A stretch of DNA of 64,000 bases, taken from Arctopsyche grandis (lineage: Eukaryota; Arthropoda; Insecta; Trichoptera; Hydropsychidae). The stretch is from assembly GCF_051622035.1 (NCBI RefSeq), contig NC_135364.1, positions 21,231,001 to 21,295,000 on the forward strand, in the 5' to 3' direction. The notes beneath the pieces were generated by a model. That model worked only from the letters and a program-made list of their open reading frames with translations. It was not told the DNA's origin and searched no databases. How positions within the stretch are numbered: the first letter of the stretch is position 1; every line of letters begins with the position of its first letter. The position numbers and the translations under genes are program-made. This document shows, piece after piece, positions 22,738 through 33,084 of the stretch.

Positions 22738-23196
22738 TTGTCGATCGATTTCGACTTTTTAGCGAATCTAATTAATCTAGAAAATAAAAACGAGTTGAAG
22801 TCTTTTTTACTTTTTTTTTCTCGTTTGAGATTTAGTATCATCGTTTGTGTGTGCTTTCTTCGATTTTATTTGGCACTTGTCAAACTGGTGGAGCTGAATG
22901 AACATAACGATCAACATTTACCCTCCTTTTATGGATCGGATGAATATCATTGTCGATGCTTAAGAAGCTCAAATAACAGCAGCTTATGTAAAGAACTTCA
23001 CACCCACGACCGTGTCGATTTTATTTTTTCAACGAGCGTAAGTTTAATATTTGAACGTTCATGTTTATTTATTTGTGTGTGTACGCATTTCGTCTTTTTA
23101 CTTTATTTTATTCTACTGACGAATGTCAAATATGCATTGCCTTTTAACAGAATGAATAAATTACATAAGATCGAATGTGTTTTTGGAATATTGTAA
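22738..23196 (+). CDS. Long open frame of doubtful coding status
   Basis: A 152-codon frame without a good ATG start. Most is hydrophobic low-complexity sequence rich in Phe/Leu, as expected from T-rich DNA. Only the middle (about 22890-23035, NEHNDQHLPSFYGSDEYHCR and onward) looks protein-like. No family is recognised and splice sites are not obvious. Confidence 0.2.
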   Translation: MSIDFDFLANLINLENKNELKSFLLFFSRLRFSIIVCVCFLRFYLALVKLVELNEHNDQHLPSFYGSDEYHCRCLRSSNNSSLCKELHTHDRVDFIFSTSVSLIFERSCLFICVCTHFVFLLYFILLTNVKYALPFNRMNKLHKIECVFGIL

Positions 23197-23199
23197 TAG

Positions 23200-24215
23200 A
23201 CATCCGGCTACTGCTGAAAAAAATGACAACAAAAACCCAATCAACTGCTGAAAAGCTTGTTAGATTTTATTGAAGATACTTCTTCTTCGCTCTCTACTCA
23301 TCCTTTATTGGATATAAAAGATAATTTTCACATTTTTTCTGCATTTGCCAGTCTCTGCCATTTTAACTACATGCTTAGAATTTCAATACTATGTATGTAC
23401 TATATAGGAATATTCTTAAGTTATATAGTTTGAATCGTTGTCACGAAGTCGTCCTTTTCCTTTAATATAAACTTAGATTCCTGCTAATTTTTGTACACTT
23501 TTATATATAATATACATAAGTATAGAAGTTATTGTAACTTCTGGATTTCCTCTAAAATACAAAATAACAATAAAAAAAATACAGATTTTATAACAACTAG
23601 ATGAGTTTTAGACCAGTCTTTGATGCAAAAAGGACCACTGGTCAAGGGCACCACTTTGAAGATGACCAACTCAAATCAAATAAGATGATTATAGATTTTA
23701 ATGCCCATTTTGAGTTCAAAATTATACATTTTTTGCAAATTAAGCCTGATTAAAAAATCGATTGATGATCTAAACTAAATTGCTCAATCAAAACAGTTAT
23801 GTATATAAACATGTAAAACATCCTCTAGTATCGAAATGGATTTAATGAAAACCGAATATTATTCGTAACGCTCATAAATATCTAATGTAAGAGAAGTATT
23901 TTCTCTGATATTCATTTTTTTTATATAATCTAAACCAATTACAAACATTCAATGATTGATACAGTTCAACAATTCACATTGTGGCTATAATTATCTATTA
24001 CATATTAACATTGCATATACAAAACGATTTACCAATAAATAAATACACATTTTATGTACTTACATCAATATATGTATGTATATTTTATATTTTATGTCCA
24101 TAAGTCCATATTTTATAATATTAACGAATTCTTATTTTTTAACATTAAAATTAACGATGTCTCAACGGAAAACTAAACGTTTATCGGGCGCATAATATAA
24201 ATTAATAAAAAATCT
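23200..24215. other. AT-rich sequence, nothing recognised
   Basis: No gene, repeat family or structured element identified. Confidence 0.35.
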
Positions 24216-24225
24216 AAATTAGAAG

Positions 24226-24297
24226 AAAATAAAAAAATATTCGGGATCCACAAACGATCGAACCAACCTCATCGTTTTTGGATCCCGAATATTTTTT
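24226..24297. repeat. Perfect-arm hairpin of about 70 bp
   Basis: Arms AAAATATTCGGGATCC and GGATCCCGAATATTTT continue inward through an imperfect CAAACGAT/ATCGTTTTTG. The loop is about 20 bp. Could be a very small MITE or a transcribed hairpin. It lies just left of the hAT element at 24464. Confidence 0.6.
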
Positions 24298-24649
24298 GAT
24301 CTCCATATGATTATATAGTATCGGGAAATAATAATGAAGTAATTGAAAATAGTGAAAGAGTTATTGAAAATGGTGAAATAATTAATTATTGAAAATAGTG
24401 AAATTGTTATTGAGGCAGCAAAAATATTTTTGACACAGGCGGCCGATCTCCTTGTGGCGTTTGCAGTGGTGTCACCCAATTTTGTAACAACGGGTTTCCA
24501 ATTTTTTTAAATTTATATATATGTACAATATATGTATACATATAATTTTTTTCGTCCAAGGCAGTATTATTAAAATAAATATAAATTTTAATTTTTACGT
24601 AACAGTGACTTGGATGAAATTTTTTCTTATATATTACTTGAATGTTATA

Positions 24650-24799
24650 TAGTGAGCGGACCCAAAGCGCGCCGTTCATTACTCAATTGTTCGCCGTGCT
24701 TTGTTAAATGTTCGCCGAACTTTTTTTTTCTGTACTCTAGCTTTGTAAATATAGCCAAACCGCCCCGATTCCTGGAAAAAGCACGCTCCCTATCCTTTA
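24650..24799. mobile_element. hAT-MITE-like element, long variant
   Basis: Starts AGTGAGCGGACCCAAAGCGC, ends CCCTATCCTTTA, with approximate GTTATA flanks at both sides. The interior shares GTTCGCCGAAC and TCCTGGAAAAAGCACGCTCC with 44443-44589. A related but distinct subfamily of the 133-bp MITE. Confidence 0.5.
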
Positions 24800-24933
24800 G
24801 TTATAATATTCCAAATTCTTATTTTTATACATCCACTAGCTGCTAAATTTTTATTCAATCGTGTAATTTGATTTTTTTACGTCGCTAATTTTAATACACA
24901 GACAGTGGGTTTTTCTTATTTTATGTAGTATCA

Positions 24934-25140
24934 TCACTCATCATCAGTGTGATGCCCCTGATGTAACCACGATTCAACAAATGGCTTTGCATCGAATTCA
25001 GAAAATGGCTTTCCAAGAAGTTTAATAGTCATTAAGTGGAATATGTTATCTACAGTTGCACAATTTCTTTGATCATTAGGAATATTATTCATTAAACTAA
25101 ATACCCTTTTCAGCTTCTGCAGAGCTCACAGCAAAAGTTA
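24934..25140 (-). pseudogene. hAT transposase C-terminal remnant
   Basis: Reading leftward: VSSAEAE, a one-base shift, then SLMNNIPNDQRN, LMTIKLLGKPF and WLHQGHHTDDE before a stop. This is the hAT dimerisation domain as in ZNF862/KIAA1586-like transposases (SSAEAERGFS.MN...RN...LM.I...G.P...W...GH). Only the C-terminus is readable. It identifies the enclosing element independently of its inverted repeats. Confidence 0.72.
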
Positions 25141-25872
25141 GCTATTTTCTTACCTTCTTGGATACTTTTCAGAATTCGATATATTGATAAATCGCTATCG
25201 TCGACATAATCTCAAAAGTAGTTAATCAAAATTTACGAGTTCATTGGATTTTTTGATTTTTAACAACGGGTTTCCGGAAACCCATGAAAACCATTAGGAT
25301 AGGGTTGTCAGGCGTCTCGATTAATCGGGATTGTCACCAGTTTTGTGTCTCGTGTCCCAGTGTCCCGAACAAACCTCTCGGGACGCCCAAATGTCCCGGT
25401 TTACTACTTTTTAACTTCCTACAAAAGTTTTTAACTCAGAATTAACATAAACTATAAACAAAAAGTCGATGTCTGGAGCAGACAGTCTGGTAAACACTGT
25501 GGCAATATTCGAAAATGAACTATTTGTCTGTGTGTTATACTTTCTGGAGAACTATGTGTATACAAAAAATTTGTATCAGACATCGATTAATTTATCTTGA
25601 ATCGATAATTTTCTCACACTCACACTCAGAATGATTCGTCACACGCAGACGCGGAATAGACACCGTCATAACAGAAAGACTAAAATATTTCTGTGATTTT
25701 GCCAATATTGAATATAAAATTCTACTCTCAAATTCAAAAACTAGGTGACTTTTGTCTATTACCTGCAATAGAACGCACTCTAAAGCTATTTGAAGCTTTA
25801 AAAGCTTTTTTCTGAACTGAAGAAAAACCACAAAAAAACCGTATTAGATTTTTTCACTAATCCTCTCATTGA

Positions 25873-26590
25873 AGTCTATTTATTTATTTAATATACTTGG
25901 GGGAGGCGGCAGAGCCGATAGACCCAAGGGGTTTGATCAAACATATTTTAACAAATTATACATATGTATATGCAAATAAAATGAGAAAAATTAAAATACA
26001 TTAAAAAAACAATATTAAAATAAAAATAAGAGAGCAAAAAAAATATATATAAACAAAAACAAACAGAAATACGATTATGGGAAAGAAGAATTACAGAAAT
26101 CCTTTAGTTTTAAAAAAAGTATCAAGTTTATTCTTAAAAATATTAACGTTATCAGAAGTTACTATATCATTGGGAAGATTATTCCAAACTGAAACCACTC
26201 TGTTTGAAAAGAAAGAATCTCTGATCAATTTATTAGATTTTTTTTTTGGAGTCTAAGCGAGTGATATCTGAGGTGAGTGTTTACGTTGAATGTAATAAGA
26301 TTAAACATATGACAATTATAGTGATTATTAAGTATTTTGTAGACTTCGATTAAGTCACCTCTAGTTCTTCTCGTCTCCAAAGTAGTGAGATTCATTATTT
26401 TCAATCTTTCGTTATTGTTATAAGAAAGTGATTTGAGTTCAGAAGGAATCTTTGTAATTCTCCTTTGAACCCTTTCAATACATGTAATATCCTTTTTAAA
26501 ATGAGGATTCTATATGTTAAAAGCGTATTCTAGTCTAAGTCTGATGAAAGTTTTATATATTTTTGAAAAAAAAAAAAAATTTAGAAAATT
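25873..26590 (-). mobile_element. CR1/L2-like LINE 3' end with RT C-terminus
   Basis: Reading leftward from about 26550: RLRLEYAFNI, DITCIERVQRRITK, SYNNNERLKIMNL, ETRRTRGDLIEVYKIL, then after a shift FFSNRVVSVWNNLPNDIV and NIFKNKLD before the stop. This is the C-terminus of a CR1/L2-type reverse-transcriptase polyprotein. The 3' UTR ends at 25873 with a hairpin (CTTGGG...GGC.GCC...CCCAAG, 25896-25928) and an (AATA)n tail. Stops and shifts make it inactive. Confidence 0.78.
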
Positions 26591-26760
26591 GGTTTCTTCA
26601 TTGTAATCATAGAATTTTTTATTTACATGTATTAAAAATAGAAAGAAAAAAAAAATTATATATATTCTTGATATACTTGAATTGAACATATATCTATAGA
26701 AAAGTCAAAGAGCTGATTTTTTTTTAGTGTCCCGGTTTGACTTGCATGAAATCTGATAAC

Positions 26761-26893
26761 TAGAGGTAGGACCGGAAGCGTGCCGTTTATTGTTCAATTG
26801 TTGTAAATCCTTTGTAAAAAAGGTTCGGCAAACCTTTAACAATTCATTTACAACATTTGAACAATATACAGCCCCCTCAGGGTCCGGGCTTTA
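26761..26893. mobile_element. hAT MITE (133 bp) with 8-bp TSD
   Basis: TAGAGGTAGGACCGG ... CCGGGCTTTA; flanks CTGATAAC (26753-26760) and CAGATAAC (26894-26901). Nearly identical in body to 17697-17829. Inserted into the right end of the nested hAT. Confidence 0.8.
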
Positions 26894-27009
26894 CAGATAA
26901 CCGTACATTAGGGTGACACCACTGGGCGTTTGTAATTAATATCTGAATACCTACATTGAATGATGTGCTTTTAATTTGTACACAGTTAGCCATCCATAGT
27001 ATCGATTGG

Positions 27010-27480
27010 GTGACCTGTCATAGCATGTATGTATGAAAAAAGAATCGAAAGTGCCAAGTTTATCATAGTCGCGTTTTCCAACAAGAATCGAGCTCACCGA
27101 TTCGTACCGATAGACACACACACACACAGAGAGAGAGAGACCCTGTATATATACAATGCACATAGTCTTTCTGTATATACATATAGTGTATTGGACCACC
27201 CACGCGTCGTCGTGTGCGGTCTGATCGCGGGTGGTCCAAAGCCCGCGGGCGCCGCGACACCACCTCAATTAGCGGCACACGCACACATTTGGCGCACATT
27301 GCACACATATATTACATATGAACGTGTATTACGTATGTAATTTTCATGTTTTCACATGTGTGTGTGTGTGTGTGTCGTTGAAATTTTCAGCAGGTGTGTA
27401 CTTTCAGATGCAATGTGTTAACTGTCACGGGTGATCGATCGACGTGTGAAATGTACTGGGTCGGTGAAACGCTCGTCGCG
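27010..27480. repeat. Microsatellite-bearing GC-richer segment
   Basis: Holds (CA)n then (GA)n at about 27113-27142 and (GT)n at about 27357-27376. Between them, 27200-27290 is CpG-rich. Open frames here are on both strands and dominated by the repeats, so no gene is called. Confidence 0.5.
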
Positions 27481-27668
27481 CTATGTTAAAGGATACTTTT
27501 AAGCAGTTCTGAGGAGTCATTGAATAAAAACACGACTTCGACATTTTCCAAACAATTCCACTCTGATTTAAAAATTAAAAGGGTCAAATTGTTTATTTTT
27601 TCCATCTGGCTAATTTTTAAATACAATCTCTGCAATAGGTACTATGTAATACGGTTGTCGCTTATAAG

Positions 27669-27770
27669 TAGTCACCGGAGCCTGAGGGGGCCGTGTATTG
27701 TTCAAAGGTTGTAAATGCATTGTTAAAGGTTTGCCGAACAATGGATAGCACTGTGACTATCCTACCTCTA
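27669..27770. mobile_element. hAT MITE, short form, unit 1 of a tandem pair
   Basis: TAGTCACCGGAGCC ... CCTACCTCTA, 102 bp, flanked by CTTATAAG at 27661-27668 and 27771-27778. Confidence 0.8.
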
Positions 27771-27778
27771 CTTATAAG

Positions 27779-27880
27779 TAGTCACCGGAGCCAGAGGGGG
27801 CCGTGTATTGTTCAAAGGCTGTAAATGCATTGTTAAAGGTTTGCCGAACAATGGATAGCACTGTGACTATCCTACCTCTG
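27779..27880. mobile_element. hAT MITE, short form, unit 2 of a tandem pair
   Basis: Nearly identical to unit 1 and separated from it only by the shared CTTATAAG. A third CTTATAAG closes the array at 27881-27888. Confidence 0.8.
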
Positions 27881-27998
27881 CTTATAAGAGCTGTTATATT
27901 TAAAATTGGACTGTGAGTCTACTTTTCATCATTTCGAAAAATATTTCGCAAAATAATAAATATAATGCACCTATATGGAATAACGCCTCCAATAATAA

Positions 27999-28429
27999 CA
28001 CTGAGCAACAAAAAATCACGTTTTTGAGTTACCAGAGCGGAGACTAACCAATCTTTACTAAGTTTGACCCACTGAATAAATGAAAAATAGCACGGAAATA
28101 AAATCCGTAAAAAAAAAATATATTTTTGACTTTTAAAATTCGCTAGACAATTAATTAGAAGTATTTTAAAGCAATTAAATATAACAATTAATAGGAAAAA
28201 TATCTGACTATTGATTCCAATACTCACTTTGAGCGTAACAATCCTAAATTTTGAGTTAAAGACCGCAAAAACCAAAAAAACTGTAAAAATCGCGGATTTT
28301 TTTAAACGCTCATATCTCGTAAACGATCACCCACCAACAAAAATCAACATCATATTCGAATTCAGTGAGTCAAACTTAGTAAAGATTGGCTAGTCTCCGC
28401 TCTGGTATTTTTTTTTTTGTTGCTCAGTG
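27999..28429. mobile_element. TAA-flanked DNA element, 431-bp form
   Basis: Ends CACTGAGCAACAAAAAA and the complement; inverted homology extends inward about 80-100 bp with a gap (ACCAGAGCGGAGACTA, ATCTTTACTAAGTTTGA). TAA on both sides (27996-27998, 28430-28432). The uninterrupted LINE copy at 18000 shows a single TAA, proving the duplication. A PIF/Harbinger-type TSD fits best; Tc1/mariner (TA) is the alternative. No transposase. Confidence 0.78.
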
Positions 28430-28587
28430 TAACCTTTCAAAGCTCCAAACAATAAATCCCGAAAAATAATTTATAACACACCCATGTATACTAACCTGAA
28501 AAAACTGCATGCCATAAATAATATTCCGTTAGTCACATACATTACTAATAAACTAACCAGTACATTCTATTACAGAATCACTAATAA

Positions 28588-28783
28588 CACTGAGCAACAA
28601 AAAAAAATACCAGAGCGGAGATTAATTAATCTTGACCCACCGAATACGAATATGATAATGATTTTCGTTGGTTCGCGATCGTTTACGAGATATGAGCGTA
28701 TTCAGTGGGTACATATTCGAATTCAGTGGGTCTAACTTAGTAAAGATTGATTAGACTCCGGTCTGATTTTTTGTTGCTCAGTG
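28588..28783. mobile_element. TAA-flanked DNA element, 196-bp form
   Basis: Same ends as the 431-bp form, with most of the interior missing. Flanked by TAA at 28585-28587 and 28784-28786. The related LINE copy at 15900-16060 supports one TAA before insertion. Confidence 0.78.
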
Positions 28784-29317
28784 TAATCATACTAACACAC
28801 TTGTGAAGAGTCTCAGTGATAATAGAATGTCTATATCTTTCAGGTGTAAACACATATTACCTAAAGACAATCTGCTTTAAATCGTCGACATTAGAGAGTC
28901 TTTAATTAATATTACATACATATGTATAAAATGTATTATGAGCATTTATAAGAATTGTAAATATTTTTTGAGCTCTTTTCCCTATTATGCTATACATTAA
29001 CATTAGAATAATATAATAATACTATAATTATTAACAAAATTAAATTAAAATTGTAAAATATAAAATGATCAGTAGATCAGTAGCTATTAAAATATATATA
29101 AGATGTATTGTGAACATAATTTAGTAATAATAAAAGGAATTTAAAAAATCAAAAAATCAAGACTCATTGACATTGAAATTGAACTTTAAAAATAACGAAA
29201 TTACGTTAGAGTCGCTAGAGATATTGATTGATTTGAACTCGGAATCGATCACTGATCACGTTTTCATGATATAGAAAAATGTGTGTGTGTGTGTGTGTAT
29301 GTGTGTCTGTGTATTTT

Positions 29318-29668
29318 GGGTCGATATTTCGAAAATCGAAAGATCTTGAGTCGAAAGATCAAAAAAAAATGGTGCATGGTAAACGGTACATACTCACTTT
29401 ATTTGTGCGAGCAGGATACAACAGGAACAAGAGGAACAGGCTTTTCCTCCCATATTAATGTGCGCGCGCAGAATTCGGGAGGAAAAGCATGTTCCTCTTG
29501 TTCCTGTTGTATCCTGCTCGCGCAAATTAAGTGAGTATGTACGTGAGTATGTACCGTTTACCATGCACCCTTTTTTTGAACTTTCGACTTAAGATCTTTC
29601 GATTTTCGATCTTTGCCTTCCGATATTTGTGTTTTCTGCAATTTAACATTCTGGCTCGTCACGTATAC
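29318..29668. mobile_element. Foldback element, copy 3
   Basis: Homologous to 9858-10233: the long inverted arms contain GAGCAGGATACAACAGGAAC and its complement. The centre differs slightly, and a TGAGTATGTACG unit is repeated in the right arm. The termini are eroded and no target duplication is visible. Preceded by (GT)n at 29279-29300. Confidence 0.7.
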
Positions 29669-29669
29669 C

Positions 29670-31300
29670 AGTAAGATACATACATATGTGCATCAATTCA
29701 TTTTAAGGAGCGTGATATAAGCACTAGCAATCTGGATTAGTTTTAGATAAAAGGAATACAGGAAGAAATTTGTCATTATTTTCGATTTTACTATCTTAGA
29801 TTTATATATTACTTATAAAATATTTTTTGAACGTAAAAGAAGTGCATTTGTAACTGTTTGCAATGATTTCAAAGATCTTCAACCACACTTTCAAGACACG
29901 CGATTGAAATATCATTAATGATTGCTGGCCTGCGACGAAACATAGCACTTATAACTGAAGAAGAGAGCTGAAGATTAATTATAACTGAAGAATCATACAA
30001 ATATACATACATATTCAAACTATCGGGTCATAAAATTTCAAGCCAGGAACTTTCATGTAAAGTATGCACCATCAAATGAATATATACTATAGGTAAATAC
30101 ATACATATGTAATATGCAGTCTACGAGTTAACCTTCATAACTAAACAAATTTTCGAAATATCGTAATATTTATTTTAACACTGTCCACTTTTAAAAGTCG
30201 ATTGCATAGCAATTCAACACGCATGAACGTACCCGATTATTGACACACCCCGTCATTTGAGAACCGCTGACGAGCGTATAGTAAACAATTAAAAGACACT
30301 CCTGTCACGCCACTCGAAATATCCAGCTCCGCATCGGCCACTTCCCAAGTGCCGTAACATACGCAAACACACACACAGTAAATCACAAACCCCTGCGTAA
30401 CATACGATCTCGTGTAATTACGATCCTGAGAGAATAGCACACGTCCTATCGGGAATCCGCTTATCTAAACTGCGAATCGACTTCTACTGTATCCGTTCCG
30501 AAACGAGCTGTGTAAAGATAAATAGATAGATATAACACACTGAGATTTTTTCCTACAAAGCGGAATGTCCGACGAAGGGTAACTCTCGTTTCCTGTTAAT
30601 TAAAAGTGAAATAAAAAAAAAGCTATCTGTTATCGATCGTCGATGGCGTTTGTCGGTCGGGTAACCACCACGCTGAATGCTCATATTTCAGGCAATCAGT
30701 TTAATGGTGCGTGTAAAAAAGTCATCAGCGCACAGCTGGAAAGTTTCGCGATCATCGAAAAGTCTGAAACATCCAGAACGATCAATCTTATCGATCAGCA
30801 GTAGTCAAACATTGTATGTACTACTGTAATTAAATAAAATGACGAAAAATTCAATCCTTTACAAATTATTTGTACCATAAGAAGCCAAGCCCAATATATG
30901 AGGTGTGAAGAATGTACTATACATACATACGGTGACCCATTTTTTTTTGGAGTATAGTCTATACATAGTGTAAGATTTATAACCTAGAATGCATGTATGA
31001 ATGATTAAGTTAGCATGTATGAGTAGAATGAATGATGGATTTTTTGAATCATGCGTTTATTGTACCAGTTCTACATACATACATATATTTGTTTAAGTTT
31101 ATAAGGATTAGTTCTCATCTTACTATTTTTTTTAGTTCGTCTGAATGTATTATTTCGAGCGGCAAATGAATTTAAATTACAATATGAAATGTTCTAGGTG
31201 GGTCATTCATCAGTCGCAAGTAGTGTTTCCAATTATTCGATTTCATCAACTATTCGAATATCGAATAGTAAAATTCGAAATATTCGAATATTCGAAAAAA
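29670..31300. other. No recognised feature
   Basis: Mostly AT-rich. The 30180-30480 and 30560-30790 segments are less AT-rich and could be conserved noncoding DNA, but nothing specific is supported. Confidence 0.35.
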
Positions 31301-31304
31301 TTAC

Positions 31305-31530
31305 AATCACTAGAAAAAACTTTCGACTATTGATTCACATTTGGCACATCGATACTAGATTTTGGGTTATAGATTGCAAAAGCCAAAATTCTGTAAAAAT
31401 TGTGCATTTTTTTAAACGCTTACAACTCGTGAACGAGAAGAAAACATCAAAAATCGTTGTCATATTCGAATTCAGTGGGTCAAATTTAGTTTAGGTTGAA
31501 TAATCTCCAATCCGTTGGTCTCCACAGTGT
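31305..31530. mobile_element. Diverged copy of the TAA-flanked element
   Basis: Matches the right half of 27999-28429 (TTTTTTTAAACGCT, CATATTCGAATTCAGTG, then a degraded CTCCAATCC). The terminal CTCAGTG is lost. Older than the two copies near 28 kb. Confidence 0.5.
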
Positions 31531-31612
31531 TGTTTAACAAGATTTGTTTTTCCTTGAAATCTCACTTTTCTACCTCATTAATACTTGTTTTGGTCTTCAT
31601 TCTGTATTATAT

Positions 31613-31925
31613 GGTTACCTGACAACTCGTTCACAGATTTTCCGTAAACCGATGATGCGCTCCAGGCATTACGTATACGGCCATCTCTTTCTCACCCCGT
31701 CTGTTCACCATGATCTTGTTTACTCTGCCATTATGCAGCCATCTCTTTCACAGACCATTTTTTCACCGATAACAGACGGTCTGTGAAAGAGATGGCTGCA
31801 TATGTAATGGCATAGTAAACGAGATCATGGTGAACAGACGGGGTGAGAAAGAGATGGCCGTATACGTAATGCCTGGAGCGCATTATCGATTTACGGAAAA
31901 TCTGTGAACGAGTTGTCGTGTCACC
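31613..31925. mobile_element. 313-bp foldback element with perfect 9-bp TSD
   Basis: Two arms (31613-31756 and 31778-31925) are inverted copies of each other around a 21-bp loop. Ends GGTTACCTGACAACTCG and the complement of GGTGACACGACAACTCG. Flanked by GTATTATAT at 31604-31612 and 31926-31934. Long arms, G-rich ends and a 9-bp TSD suggest a Mutator-like non-autonomous element. Distinct in sequence from the 9858 family. Confidence 0.8.
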
Positions 31926-31934
31926 GTATTATAT

Positions 31935-33080
31935 ACTGTACTTATAGTATGACTTCCTATTGCCTTTGATACGTGTGTCACTTTTCACTATTTCTTTACA
32001 TGACAACTTGGGCTAACGTATCATACGGAGTTACACTTCAAAAGTATTACATCTGTATCTCAGATTTCGAAATTTGTATACCCTAACTTTTGATTGACAG
32101 CCCTATTCAATAATGTCGAACGATAGAAATCACTTGATAGATCAATTTATATCGACGGAAACGACTTCATTTTTACAAGGGGGTTTTCTAAGGGTCATTT
32201 AAAAAGCTGTTATCACGTCATATTCTACGGAGGGTTTTGAAAAAAAACGGTTCCCAGACGTTTACGGCGCATACCTGAAATTAGGGGATGTAAATCGGGG
32301 ACGTTTAGATTAACCCGTCGAGCATGAAAAGCCAAGGGATACAATCTGTTTTTTTTTTCGATCTCTGGCAACAATGGCATAACAAATCGGAAGTTACCGT
32401 TCGCTTCGTGTGTGGTCCTGAGAGATCCTAATCTATGTATGTAAACGAAAATGTCAACCAAATTTACATTTCAAACGTAATAATAATAAGATCATTGAAC
32501 GCGGACGAGTGTGTGTAATTTAATTTATTAGACGTAGATCGAAAGGGTTTTAGACAGTGACAGGTTAACAAAAAAAAGAGGACAAACAACACGGATTGAG
32601 ATTTATAACGAAAATATTGGGGTAACTTAAAAGGTTACTCACGAGCTGATAAGTCCTAAGTCTGAGTTATCTATGGCTTTCGATTTGAAACAGAGCTTCT
32701 CAGAATTATTTATTACAATTAAAAATGTTTTTTCTGTTTACTATTTTATGAAATGTTTTGCCTGTGTTAAATATATTACCTTTCCTGAAATAGTATAAAC
32801 TGACTGATTATTTTATATTTGAACATAAATATTCAACATAAGCTACCTATTATCAACTGTAATATAGCCATAATGGTTTCCTATAGCTAATTTCCGGCAA
32901 TATATATACAGTGACATAATTTGTCGGCAGCTAATTTCCTGCCATTTAAGATCTAAAGCGACAATTTAATATCATTCAAGTTTATAAAATTCAATTAAGA
33001 AATATTTCACATGACGATGATGCATTTTTTGTCATCTCAATGTTCTTCTCCATAATTTTGTTTCAAATCTGAACTTCGTA
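31935..33080. other. No recognised feature
   Basis: No gene or repeat identified; one short minus-strand frame at 32225-32461 has no motif. Confidence 0.35.
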
Positions 33081-33084
33081 ACAT

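Larger units (their letters stand above)
25310..26905. mobile_element. Second hAT element, nested in the first
   Basis: Ends TAGGGTTGTCAGG and the complement of TACGGTTATCAG; flanks CATTAGGA (25302-25309) and CATTAGGG (26906-26913), 7 of 8 matching, with central TA. The motif TGTCCCGGTTT occurs near both ends (25393, 26730). The interior has no readable transposase and is interrupted by a LINE (25873-26590) and a MITE (26761-26893). Confidence 0.65.
24464..26924. mobile_element. hAT transposon (2.46 kb) with nested elements
   Basis: Perfect 14-bp terminal inverted repeats CAGTGGTGTCACCC and GGGTGACACCACTG, flanked by a perfect 8-bp target duplication GGCGTTTG (24456-24463 and 26925-26932). 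It encodes a degraded transposase C-terminus at 24934-25140. A second hAT (25310-26905) is inserted within 20 bp of its right terminus and accounts for most of its length. Confidence 0.85.
27966..29157 (+). mobile_element. Jockey-clade LINE 3' end, plus strand, twice interrupted
   Basis: Same family as 17347-18345 but inverted. Order: ATGGAATAACGCCTCCAA, insertion 27999-28429, AAGCTCCAAACAATAAATCC and the YTPMYTNLKKLHAINN-like coding trace (28430-28560), insertion 28588-28783, then the 3' UTR to an A-rich end near 29157. Non-functional. Confidence 0.78.

Noticed and set aside
27029..27340. 103-codon frame and its antisense partners
   Set aside because: Frames run through (CA)n and (GA)n repeats and are open on both strands; no domain.
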